Assembly: GCA_017416795.1 (NCBI GenBank) | Contig: JAFQBD010000057.1 | Coordinates: 1 to 35,405, forward strand | Direction of reading: 5' to 3' | Origin: Bacillota bacterium | Lineage (GTDB): Bacteria > Bacillota > Clostridia > Peptostreptococcales > Anaerovoracaceae | Length of the DNA stretch: 35,405 nt | Part shown: piece by piece, positions 24,892 through 31,995 of the stretch | How positions within the stretch are numbered: position 1 is the first letter of the stretch | Layout: every line of letters begins with the position of its first letter | The notes under the pieces: generated by a model | What the model was told of the DNA's origin: nothing | The model's input: only the letters and a program-made list of their open reading frames with translations | The model's database searches: none | Made by a program: the position numbers and the translations under genes

Positions 24892-25449
24892 ATGATAGAA
24901 CTTGATTTTGACGTAAATAAAGTATTTCAAGAACGCTTAGCTGCAAGCATGGGGCTTGATCAATATAAATACATAATGGAAAAAGTGAAGCAAGTTGATG
25001 TTTCGTTACACACAGATTTTCAAAGAAACTTCAATGGGTTTTATATGGTAAGGCGAAATGAAGCGTGGAGAAAAGTTTATTATGATTATTTTGAAAAGGT
25101 AAAAACTGATAAGCCAACATTTCAAGAAATCATTATGCATTTGTTTCAATATACAGGAAACATTGAGCCTTCTTTTTCAAGTAAAATGCTTGCAACTATT
25201 TGTCCGGAAAAGCCGATTTGGGATAAATATATTGTGCAGAATCTAGGCATAGAATTAGACGGTGTTACGAAAGATGAAAAACTAAAAAATGCCATCAGCT
25301 TATATTCTGATATAGAAAAATGGTATGAAAAATTTTTAAAAACAGATAAAGCTAAGGAGTGCATAGAAGCATTTGATAGCGTTTTACCGGGCTATAAGTG
25401 GGTATCGACAATAAAGAAAATAGACTGTATTATATGGAGCATAAGATGA
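24892..25449 (+). CDS. Uncharacterised AT-rich orphan protein
   Basis: A 185-residue protein with no signal or membrane segment. Aromatic and charged residues are frequent and the segment PTFQEIIMHLFQYTGNIEPSF (about residues 75-95) followed by SSKMLATICPEKPIWDKY looks helical; a distant helix-hairpin-helix relationship is possible but unproven. ATG 24892 is 12 nt after AAAGGA; TTG 24883 is 3 nt after it, so the start is uncertain. AT content is clearly higher than in neighbouring genes, and codons such as AAA, ATA and TTT dominate, which suggests recent acquisition. It has its own promoter next to the palindromic element. Confidence 0.75.
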   Translation: MIELDFDVNKVFQERLAASMGLDQYKYIMEKVKQVDVSLHTDFQRNFNGFYMVRRNEAWRKVYYDYFEKVKTDKPTFQEIIMHLFQYTGNIEPSFSSKMLATICPEKPIWDKYIVQNLGIELDGVTKDEKLKNAISLYSDIEKWYEKFLKTDKAKECIEAFDSVLPGYKWVSTIKKIDCIIWSIR

Positions 25450-25484
25450 AATGAAAGTACTATGTAAACAGAAAGGGGAATAAT

Positions 25485-26000
25485 ATGGGAAAGATCTCAA
25501 CAAAAGAAAACAAAAACGCATATCAGCTGATCAGAGAAGAACTTGGGCTTTCGCGTGAGAAAGCCAGTGAGCTCTTGGAGGGGATATCTCCTGAACGTAT
25601 CGAGCGTATAGAGAATGAGAAGTCGGCGCCGCATCCTGATGAAGTGAAGATCATGGCGGAGAAGTATAATAAGCCGGAACTTAGGAATCATTATTGTGCC
25701 AATCAGTGCCCACTTGGTGAAGATCACGTGCCTGAAGTCAAGGTGAAAGATCTGTCTCGTTTAGTACTTGAGGTATTGTCTTCGCTCAATACTGTCCAGA
25801 AGAACAAAGATACATTGATCGACATAGCTGCGGATGGAGAGATAAGCAGTGATGAGATAAAGGATTTCGTACATATCAAGAAAGAGCTTGAAAACATATC
25901 GATGACAGTCGATGCTCTGCAGCTTTGGGCAGAGAAAATGGTGGCGACAGGTGCGATCGATAAGGAGCTGTATGAAAAGTATATGGAGGAATATGAATAA
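25485..26000 (+). CDS. Xre-type helix-turn-helix protein
   Basis: A 171-residue protein with an N-terminal Cro/cI-type helix-turn-helix (residues about 12-65: AYQLIREELGLSREKASELLEGISPERIERIENEKSAP in pattern). It is followed by NHYCANQCPLG with two cysteines and a helical C-terminal domain (about 85-170) that may dimerise. Ribosome site AAAGGGG precedes the ATG. Proteins of this layout are common in gut Clostridia, but I know no function. Its base composition is like the host, unlike the gene before it. A terminator follows. Confidence 0.85.
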   Translation: MGKISTKENKNAYQLIREELGLSREKASELLEGISPERIERIENEKSAPHPDEVKIMAEKYNKPELRNHYCANQCPLGEDHVPEVKVKDLSRLVLEVLSSLNTVQKNKDTLIDIAADGEISSDEIKDFVHIKKELENISMTVDALQLWAEKMVATGAIDKELYEKYMEEYE

Positions 26001-26030
26001 AGAGTTATTCTGCACTTTTTGCAGAAATAT

Positions 26031-26066
26031 CGGCAGCTAATTTGCACATGCTGCCGTTTTTATTTT
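26031..26066 (+). terminator. Terminator after the Xre-type gene
   Basis: CGGCAGC/GCTGCCG stem (26031-26037 with 26050-26056) followed by TTTTTATTTT. A second small hairpin TTCTGCA/TGCAGAA precedes it at 26008-26026. Confidence 0.85.
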
Positions 26067-26121
26067 GGGGCAAAAGGCATATCATATACTCAAGAGGGAA
26101 AAGGATAAGGAGGGAGTGGAT

Positions 26122-26397
26122 ATGAGAAACAAAACATACGGTGGCATCCCGCTGGCAGAACTATCTAAGCTGGCGAGGATGGTGGACAGAGGAAGGAGAT
26201 GCTCCATCGACAAAGACGGGTATCTCAATTTTCACTATAAGACCGGACATGATAATAAGAACATTAAATCGCAGCTGAGATTGAGCGATAAGGGGAAGCT
26301 CATATGCTTAGGCGGATACGATCCGGGATGCTGGATATCCAAGTCAGAAGAATTTGCGAATAGAGCGAACATGCTGTTCACATTCAGTGCAGCATAA
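26122..26397 (+). CDS. Small protein of unknown function
   Basis: A 91-residue protein. ATG 26122 is set by AGGAGGGA at 26108-26115; an in-frame TTG at 26065 lies in the preceding terminator and is rejected. The protein is basic in the middle (RMVDRGRRCS) with FHYKTGHDNKNIKSQLRLSDKGKLICLGGYDPGCW and no membrane segment; Cys residues at about 27, 62 and 70 could be structural. I do not recognise it. Its 3' end abuts the terminator hairpin split by the insertion sequence. Confidence 0.65.
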   Translation: MRNKTYGGIPLAELSKLARMVDRGRRCSIDKDGYLNFHYKTGHDNKNIKSQLRLSDKGKLICLGGYDPGCWISKSEEFANRANMLFTFSAA

Positions 26398-26416
26398 AAA
26401 AAGCTGGTGTTGATAC
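26395..26416. terminator. Left half of a terminator split by the insertion sequence
   Basis: AAAAAGCTGGTGTTGATACT here pairs with AGTATATACACCAGCTTTTT at 27954-27973, on the far side of the insertion sequence. Joined, they would form a bidirectional terminator hairpin between the gene ending at 26397 and the convergent nhaC-type gene. Confidence 0.7.
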
Positions 26417-26486
26417 TGAGGTGACCCCCAAAAGTTGGACTTTAGCGGAGAGGAATTAGTTTTCCTCTCCGTATTTCGTTTTTTGA

Positions 26487-27416
26487 TTAAGCGGCACAAT
26501 TCATAAGACGATATTGAACAGGGCTGTGCCATCCCAGTTTTGACTTTATTCTTTTTTCATTGTAATATTTGATATATTTTTCTATTGCAGTTTTGAGTTC
26601 TTCAAAGCTGCAATATGTTTCCCCATAATACATTTCCTGTTTTAGAATTCCAAAGAAGTTTTCCATTGGCGAATTATCGAAACAGTTTCCTTTTCTGGAC
26701 ATACTCTGAAATATCTGATTGCTTTTCAACTCTCGTACATAAGCTTTCATCTGGTATGCCCACCCCTGGTCAGAGTGGAAAGTCCTTCGATATTTACAAT
26801 CGTTTGTTTTATCGATAGTCTCTTTCAAACCTGACATGATAGATTCAGCATTTGGCTGTTTCGATATCCTGTAGCTTATGATTTCGAGATTATACATATC
26901 CATAAACGGATCCAAGTAAAGCTTCTTAATCACTGTTCTGCCTTTATCATCCTGCTCATAATACTTGAATTCCGAAGTATCAGTAGTGATTTTCTGATGT
27001 GGGATACATGTATTGAATCTGCGATTTATCCTATTAGGTGCCACTGTACCAATACGGCCTCTGTAAGTACTGTATTTTCGGCTTTTCCTTGTGAATGATG
27101 TAACCTGAATACCGAGTTTTTTAGTGAGACGATGTATTTTTTTACGATTGATTTTGATGCCAGAATTCAATAACTCTTTATGTATTCTTCGATATCCATA
27201 GTCTTTGTTCGCTTCTCTGATCTGAAGAATTTGGTTTTCAAGCTCAGCATCAGGGTTTTTTCGATCAAATCGCTTTTGCCAATACATATATGTGGACTTA
27301 GGAAATCCTGTAACCGCAAGAATATCTTTTAATCTGTATTCTTTTCGGAGACTGCAGATAATTCTTGCGATTTCTTCTTTGTTTCTTCTTCCAGACGCAG
27401 TCTCCTCAACTCTTTT
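26487..27416 (-). CDS. IS3-family transposase OrfB, expressed by -1 frameshift
   Basis: DDE integrase-fold transposase. An internal ATG at 27287 could start a 266-residue protein, but the frame is open upstream to about 27416, reading VEETASGRRNKEEIARIICSL, the usual N terminus of the OrfB part. The HTH_21 region RKNPDAELENQILQIREANKDYGYRRIH is followed by the catalytic motifs TTDTSEF (Asp), FHSDQGWAY (Asp) and NSPMENFFGILK (Glu). The likely product is an OrfAB fusion made at T-TTA-AAA (27419-27413, minus strand). All catalytic residues are present. Confidence 0.9.
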   Translation of the reverse strand, partial: KRVEETASGRRNKEEIARIICSLRKEYRLKDILAVTGFPKSTYMYWQKRFDRKNPDAELENQILQIREANKDYGYRRIHKELLNSGIKINRKKIHRLTKKLGIQVTSFTRKSRKYSTYRGRIGTVAPNRINRRFNTCIPHQKITTDTSEFKYYEQDDKGRTVIKKLYLDPFMDMYNLEIISYRISKQPNAESIMSGLKETIDKTNDCKYRRTFHSDQGWAYQMKAYVRELKSNQIFQSMSRKGNCFDNSPMENFFGILKQEMYYGETYCSFEELKTAIEKYIKYYNEKRIKSKLGWHSPVQYRLMNCAA

Positions 27417-27901
27417 AAAAATGCGTTTTCTATTTCCAAATGCAATACTTTCTCTTCTAATTCTTTGATTCTTTCAGCATCTGAAGATACAGATCCTACA
27501 GTTTCTGTTTTTTGTATTTCTTTTTTCTTTGGCATTACGGATGGTCTCCCTCTTGGTTTATCAGAGATACCACTTGTCCCATACTTACGAAAGTCTGAAA
27601 CCCATCGACAAAGTAACGACGGACTTGGAATGTCGAGCTGCAGTGCTAGTTCTTTATACGATATCTCCGTTGTTAAGTACAATTGTACTGCATTAAGTTT
27701 AAACTGCAAATCATATTTCTTTTTCTCCCGGCTTCGAAAGAGCCCTTGTGGACCATGTTTTTTGTATAAAGCTATCCATGTTTGTAGTAAATATGATGAA
27801 GATAAGGCATACTTTGCAGTTAAATAGTCAAGACCGCCTTCGCCTTCCAAGTACGCTTCAACTACTTTTACTTTAAATTCAAAATCATATTTTTTAGACA
27901 T
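27329..27901 (-). CDS. IS3-family OrfA (helix-turn-helix protein)
   Basis: A 190-residue DNA-binding protein of the insertion sequence with two helix-turn-helix regions (YDFEFKVKVVEAYLEGEGG and YDLQFKLNAVQLYLTTEIS) and a C-terminal leucine-zipper-like coiled coil (AERIKELEEKVLHLEIENAFLKEL). ATG 27901 is preceded by GGGAGGT. OrfA alone normally represses transposition; the coiled coil lets it pair with OrfAB. It ends 42 nt before the internal ATG of orfB, in the other frame. Confidence 0.88.
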   Translation of the reverse strand: MSKKYDFEFKVKVVEAYLEGEGGLDYLTAKYALSSSYLLQTWIALYKKHGPQGLFRSREKKKYDLQFKLNAVQLYLTTEISYKELALQLDIPSPSLLCRWVSDFRKYGTSGISDKPRGRPSVMPKKKEIQKTETVGSVSSDAERIKELEEKVLHLEIENAFLKELRRLRLEEETKKKSQELSAVSEKNTD

Positions 27902-27984
27902 GAAAAAACTGACCTCCCTCAAGTTGGATTTTTAGGTCCAACTTTTGGGGGTCAGTATATACACCAGCTTTTTGATTGCGGTTT

Positions 27985-29259
27985 TTACTTATTATCCTTC
28001 TGCGGTCTGAAGAAGATGAACAGAACAACGCATACCAGCATCAGGATAGGATAGTACAGGTTAGGGATCAGTGCTATAGGTGAGATTCCTACAAGTGCAG
28101 CAGCTGTCAGCAGCTGTGCGCCGTAAGGGATGAGTCCCTGACCAACTGATGCGAAGATGTCCAGGATGGACGCTGATCTCTTGCGGTCAACTCCGAACTT
28201 GTCAGCGATGTCTCTTGCAACAGGACCTGCCATAACGATGGCAACAGTGTTGTTAGCTGTACAAAGGTCAACCAGCAGCACCAGGATACCGATACCAAGT
28301 TCAGCACCACGCTTGCCCTTGACAGTCTTTTCGATAGTTTCGATGATGAGGGCGATACCACCGTTTTCTCTTATCAGTGATACCATGCATGCAACGATGA
28401 TGGAGATGATGGAGATTTCGAACATGCCTGTCATGCCCTGGCCGATTATAGTGAAGCTTTCCATGAATGTGAATGCTCCGCCTGAGATACCAACGATCAT
28501 TGACAGGATGATACCGATGAACAGTACTAGGAATACGTTGAGGCCGATAAGAGCTCCGATAAGAACTACTAAGTAAGGAATAACTTCAACGAAGTTCCAT
28601 GCGCCAACTTCTGCAGATGCTTCGAAACCTCTGCTTGTGAAGAAGAACAGTACCAGTGTGATGATAGCTGCAGGAAGTACGATGAAGAAGTTCTGCTTGA
28701 ACTTATCTCTCATTTCGCAGCCCTGTGTTCTTACAGCAGCGATAGTAGTATCTGAGATGATGGACAGGTTGTCACCGAACATAGCTCCGCATACTACAGC
28801 ACCTGCGCAAAGTGCTACAGGGATACCTGTCTGAGTAGCAACGCCCAGAGCGATAGGAGCCAGTGCAGTTACTGTACCAACTGATGTACCCATTGAAAGT
28901 GAGATGAAGCATCCGATAACGAACAGCCCAACTACCATCATGTGTGGAGGCAGCAGTGAAAGGCCCATGTTGACTGTACTTTCAACTCCGCCTGCAGCAG
29001 ATACAACGCCTGAGAATGCGCCTGCTACCAGGAAGATGAGAACCATTGTGATGATGTTTACATCTCCTGTACCTTTAGCTACGATCTTCAGCTTCTCATC
29101 AAATGATACCTTGCGGTTCTGCAGGAAAGCGATGAACAGTGCGATTATGAATGCCACGTAAGCAGGCATTGCATAGAAGTCGCCGCTGATGATGCCGGCA
29201 CCTGCAAAGAACACGAGGAATACAAAGAATGGAAGCAGTGCTAAGATTCTGTGTTTCAT
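27985..29259 (-). CDS. NhaC-family Na+/H+ antiporter-like membrane protein
   Basis: A 424-residue integral membrane protein with about ten to eleven hydrophobic segments from the N terminus onward. The conserved family core is SLSMGTSVGTVTALAPIALGVA and AGAVVCGAMFGDNLSIISDTTIAA, which carry polar residues implicated in ion coupling. The ATG follows GGAGGAATTTT. Family members exchange Na+ for H+, or act as malate/lactate or other organic-anion antiporters, so the substrate is open; in a lysine fermenter an amino-acid or organic-acid role is conceivable. Its terminator is the hairpin split by the insertion sequence. Confidence 0.85.
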   Translation of the reverse strand: MKHRILALLPFFVFLVFFAGAGIISGDFYAMPAYVAFIIALFIAFLQNRKVSFDEKLKIVAKGTGDVNIITMVLIFLVAGAFSGVVSAAGGVESTVNMGLSLLPPHMMVVGLFVIGCFISLSMGTSVGTVTALAPIALGVATQTGIPVALCAGAVVCGAMFGDNLSIISDTTIAAVRTQGCEMRDKFKQNFFIVLPAAIITLVLFFFTSRGFEASAEVGAWNFVEVIPYLVVLIGALIGLNVFLVLFIGIILSMIVGISGGAFTFMESFTIIGQGMTGMFEISIISIIVACMVSLIRENGGIALIIETIEKTVKGKRGAELGIGILVLLVDLCTANNTVAIVMAGPVARDIADKFGVDRKRSASILDIFASVGQGLIPYGAQLLTAAALVGISPIALIPNLYYPILMLVCVVLFIFFRPQKDNK

Positions 29260-29351
29260 TTTAAAAATTCCTCCGTAAATGTAAATAATGAATCATATAT
29301 TATTGAATATCTTATGTTGATATCGAATAACGAATATTTTGTGCATCAAGA

Positions 29352-30272
29352 TCAATAAGGATCGACGCGGTTGATCCTTCGGCCTTCCATCCATCCCTGA
29401 AGGTTTTCTGCCAGAGTATCGATGACGATCTGGCGCATTTCCTTAGGGGACCATGCCATGTGCGGTGTGATGATGCAGTTCTTGAGCCCTATGAGAGGAC
29501 AGTCTGCTGCCGGAGGCTCCTGAGCCAGAACGTCAAGAGCTGCGCCCTTTATAAATCCTGCTTTAAGTGCATCTGCCAGAGCTCTTTCATCTACAAGGCC
29601 GCCTCTGGCGGTGTTGATGAGAAAAGCGCCGGGCTTCATGTTTACCAGAAATTGAGTGTTTACCATTTTCTCGTTCTCAGCAGTGAGAGGACAATGGAGA
29701 GACACGAAGTCAGACTTCATAGTTCCCATAGGATCTTCTCTGTAGATATTTACAGTCATGCCGAGTGCTTTAGCGATCTCAGCGACTCTTTTGCCGATAG
29801 CGCCGTAACCGATGATGCCGAGAGACTTGCCGGCAAGGAGAGTTATCGGACTTTTCCAGTAACAAAAATACTTGCTTTCATGCCACTGACCTGACTGGAC
29901 TGATTCGTTGTGGAGTCCCACATTGTTAGCCAGTTCAAGAATAAGTGAAATAGTATGCTGAGCGACTGCATCTGTTGAATAAGCAGGAACATTAGTTACT
30001 GCTATTCCCAGATCTGCGGCGGCGGCAACATCGATATTGTTGTAGCCTGTAGCAGTGCAGCCGATAAATTTTAAGTTAGGTGCTTTTTCCATAAACTCGC
30101 GAGTGATGGGACACTTGCTGGTGAACAGGATCTCACTATCTCCGAGTCGCATAAGAGCCTTGTCCATAGGTGTCGCATCAAAGACAGTAAGTCTTTCGCA
30201 GAGTCTGTCGATCTTATCCCATGAAAGATCGCCGGGGTTTATGGTATAGCCGTCAAAAATAACTGCTTTCAT
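29352..30272 (-). CDS. D-2-hydroxyacid dehydrogenase (glycerate/hydroxypyruvate type)
   Basis: A 306-residue NAD(P)H-dependent dehydrogenase. The N-terminal catalytic half has LKFIGCTATGYNNIDV and VPAYSTDAVAQHTISLIL. The nucleotide-binding half has GIIGYGAIGKRV (GxGxxG), FLINTARGGLVDE with its catalytic Arg, LDVLAQEPP with its Glu, and ITPHMAW with the catalytic His. ATG 30272 is used because GGAGGT lies just upstream; the ATG at 30293 lies before that site. Closest in style to glycerate dehydrogenase (HprA), but the substrate cannot be fixed. It is a single gene, upstream of the nhaC-type gene. Confidence 0.87.
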   Translation of the reverse strand: MKAVIFDGYTINPGDLSWDKIDRLCERLTVFDATPMDKALMRLGDSEILFTSKCPITREFMEKAPNLKFIGCTATGYNNIDVAAAADLGIAVTNVPAYSTDAVAQHTISLILELANNVGLHNESVQSGQWHESKYFCYWKSPITLLAGKSLGIIGYGAIGKRVAEIAKALGMTVNIYREDPMGTMKSDFVSLHCPLTAENEKMVNTQFLVNMKPGAFLINTARGGLVDERALADALKAGFIKGAALDVLAQEPPAADCPLIGLKNCIITPHMAWSPKEMRQIVIDTLAENLQGWMEGRRINRVDPY

Positions 30273-30346
30273 ATCAATACCTCCGCCGAACATTCTACAC
30301 CATAAACCATAGAAAGTCCAGCAGAGTTATGGCGTATTTCAGGGAG

Positions 30347-30358
30347 TTATGCTATAAT
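30347..30358 (+). promoter_or_regulatory. Extended -10 promoter before the rdgB gene
   Basis: TTATGCTATAAT is an extended -10 (TGnTATAAT); no good -35 is seen. The predicted start near 30365 leaves about 52 nt of leader. Confidence 0.6.
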
Positions 30359-30416
30359 AACTATGTATGCGTGCAGATGATTTAACGCATGAAATTATAA
30401 TTATCAGGAGAATCAA

Positions 30417-31022
30417 ATGAAGACAATAGTAGCGGCAACGCAGAATAAACATAAAATCAGAGAGATCGAAGCTATCACTAAGGAATTCGGCATGTCTATC
30501 ATAGCCAGAGACGAAGCAGGTATCCCTAAGGTAGAAGTAGTGGAAGACGGGGAAACCTTCGAAGAAAACTCTTACAAGAAGGCATATGAGATAATGAAGC
30601 TTTGCGGTAAGATCACGATCGCAGATGATTCAGGTCTTGAAGTAGATTGCCTCGATGGCGCACCGGGAGTATATTCTGCCAGATTCGCAGGTGTAGACGG
30701 CGATGATGATGCCAATAATAAGAAATTGATAGATCTTATCAAGGATGTTCCTTATGAAAAGCGTACAGGCCGCTTCGTTTCGGTGATCACCATGGTATTT
30801 CCTGGTGGCGAGTCTATCGTTGCCAGAGGCGAAGTGGAAGGACACATCGTTCTTGAAGAACAAGGCCCTAATGGTTTCGGATACGATCCGCTCTTCGTTC
30901 CTGTAGGATATGACAGGACTTTTGGTGAGATCGAACCTGAAATCAAAAACAAGATCAGCCACAGGGCTAATGCGCTTATCAAACTGAGAGAAATGCTCTC
31001 AGCGAGAGAAAATACACTGTAG
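30417..31022 (+). CDS. rdgB: XTP/dITP pyrophosphatase (HAM1/RdgB family)
   Basis: Hydrolyses dITP, ITP and XTP to keep deaminated purines out of nucleic acids. The 201-residue length is normal. Signatures: AATQNKHKIREIEAI at the N terminus, the catalytic IADDSGLEVDCLDGAPGVYSARFAG, and NGFGYDPLFVP with the base-specificity loop, ending in SHRANAL. ATG 30417 follows CAGGAG. It begins the rdgB-yihY-feoAB run of plus-strand genes. Confidence 0.96.
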   Translation: MKTIVAATQNKHKIREIEAITKEFGMSIIARDEAGIPKVEVVEDGETFEENSYKKAYEIMKLCGKITIADDSGLEVDCLDGAPGVYSARFAGVDGDDDANNKKLIDLIKDVPYEKRTGRFVSVITMVFPGGESIVARGEVEGHIVLEEQGPNGFGYDPLFVPVGYDRTFGEIEPEIKNKISHRANALIKLREMLSARENTL

Positions 31023-31072
31023 AGAAAAGTTTCTAAAGAAGCGTTCTTTGAACAGAACAGGAGAGGCGTTCA

Positions 31073-31945
31073 ATGTCAAAGATCAAGACAAGATTCACGC
31101 GAATGTTCATACTGGGATTCAAACAATTTCAGGATCCGTTTTATCAGGGATTTGCGGCGCAGATATCTTTTTATCTTGTGCTGTCCATCGTTCCGACGAT
31201 ACTGCTGATAACACAGATCCTCGGTTTGTTTGGCATATCACTGGAAAGCGCGCTGGCTCTCATAGAAGACTATACGGGCAAGCGTATGTCAGGCATGCTT
31301 ATGAGCCTGTTTGAGTTCTCGTCTGTCGGGGCAGGGAATATTGTATTCATAGTAGTTGCTCTCTGGGCTGCATCAAGAGCGGCCTTTGCGATAATGAGGA
31401 TAACCAACTATACCCTTACTGACGGTAAGACGACAGGCAAAGGGTATTTCGCAGAGAGATTCAGAGCAGTCAAGACTATGGGGATCACCATAATAACCAT
31501 AGTGCTGTCACTGGTGATACTGGCGTACGGCAAGCTGATACTCACAGCCATAGTTGCGGCGCTGGGACTTGATCCTGAGATCATAGTAGAGAGTACATGG
31601 CTGTGGCTCAGATGGCTGCTGGGGTTTGGCCTTTATTTCCTTATGATCAGCTATAATTATTACATTTTACCGACAGAAAGAGTTAAATACAGAAAAGTCA
31701 TACCCGGAAGTGTGTTTGCGGCAGTAGGACTGTTGGTAGTAACAGGATTCTACTCCAGATATACTACATCCCTTGCAGATTATGACGTGCTTTATGGGGC
31801 ATTGTCATCGGTGGTTGCGATAATGTTCTGGTTCTACTTCCTTGCTTGGGTGCTCTGCCTTGGAGTGCTGTTCAACAAAGTATGGGACGACACCAGTGAA
31901 CCATTCAGTAAGATGACTCCGCCTGCCAGAGGAGACAGGTATTGA
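31073..31945 (+). CDS. YihY/BrkB family inner-membrane protein
   Basis: A 290-residue membrane protein with about six hydrophobic helices (around residues 25-50, 85-110, 135-160, 180-200, 205-230 and 240-265). The family features FAAQISFYLVLSIVPTILL near the N terminus and VVAIMFWFYFLAWVLCLGVLFN near the C terminus are clear. Despite old labels (ribonuclease BN, virulence factor BrkB), the role of this family is not established. Ribosome site GGAGAGG precedes ATG 31073. Confidence 0.9.
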   Translation: MSKIKTRFTRMFILGFKQFQDPFYQGFAAQISFYLVLSIVPTILLITQILGLFGISLESALALIEDYTGKRMSGMLMSLFEFSSVGAGNIVFIVVALWAASRAAFAIMRITNYTLTDGKTTGKGYFAERFRAVKTMGITIITIVLSLVILAYGKLILTAIVAALGLDPEIIVESTWLWLRWLLGFGLYFLMISYNYYILPTERVKYRKVIPGSVFAAVGLLVVTGFYSRYTTSLADYDVLYGALSSVVAIMFWFYFLAWVLCLGVLFNKVWDDTSEPFSKMTPPARGDRY

Positions 31946-31995
31946 TCGGAAGTACCAAAACATGAAGAAATGACAGAAGAAAGGTTACGAAATAG

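Larger units (their letters stand above)
26422..27954 (-). mobile_element. IS3-family insertion sequence (IS150-like group)
   Basis: About 1533 bp with terminal inverted repeats starting TGACCCCCAAAAGTTGGAC at the left and its complement at the right. It encodes orfA and a -1-frame orfB on the minus strand, the IS3 arrangement. Both genes appear intact, so it may still be active. No clear target duplication is visible: the bases flanking the repeats are AGG at the left and GTA at the right. It sits in the loop of a terminator-like hairpin. Confidence 0.92.

Noticed and set aside
24892..26000. Orphan gene plus Xre-type gene as a toxin-antitoxin pair
   Set aside because: The Xre-type gene has its own terminator and host-like composition and a 35-nt gap with a separate ribosome site separates the two; nothing in the orphan protein matches a known toxin.
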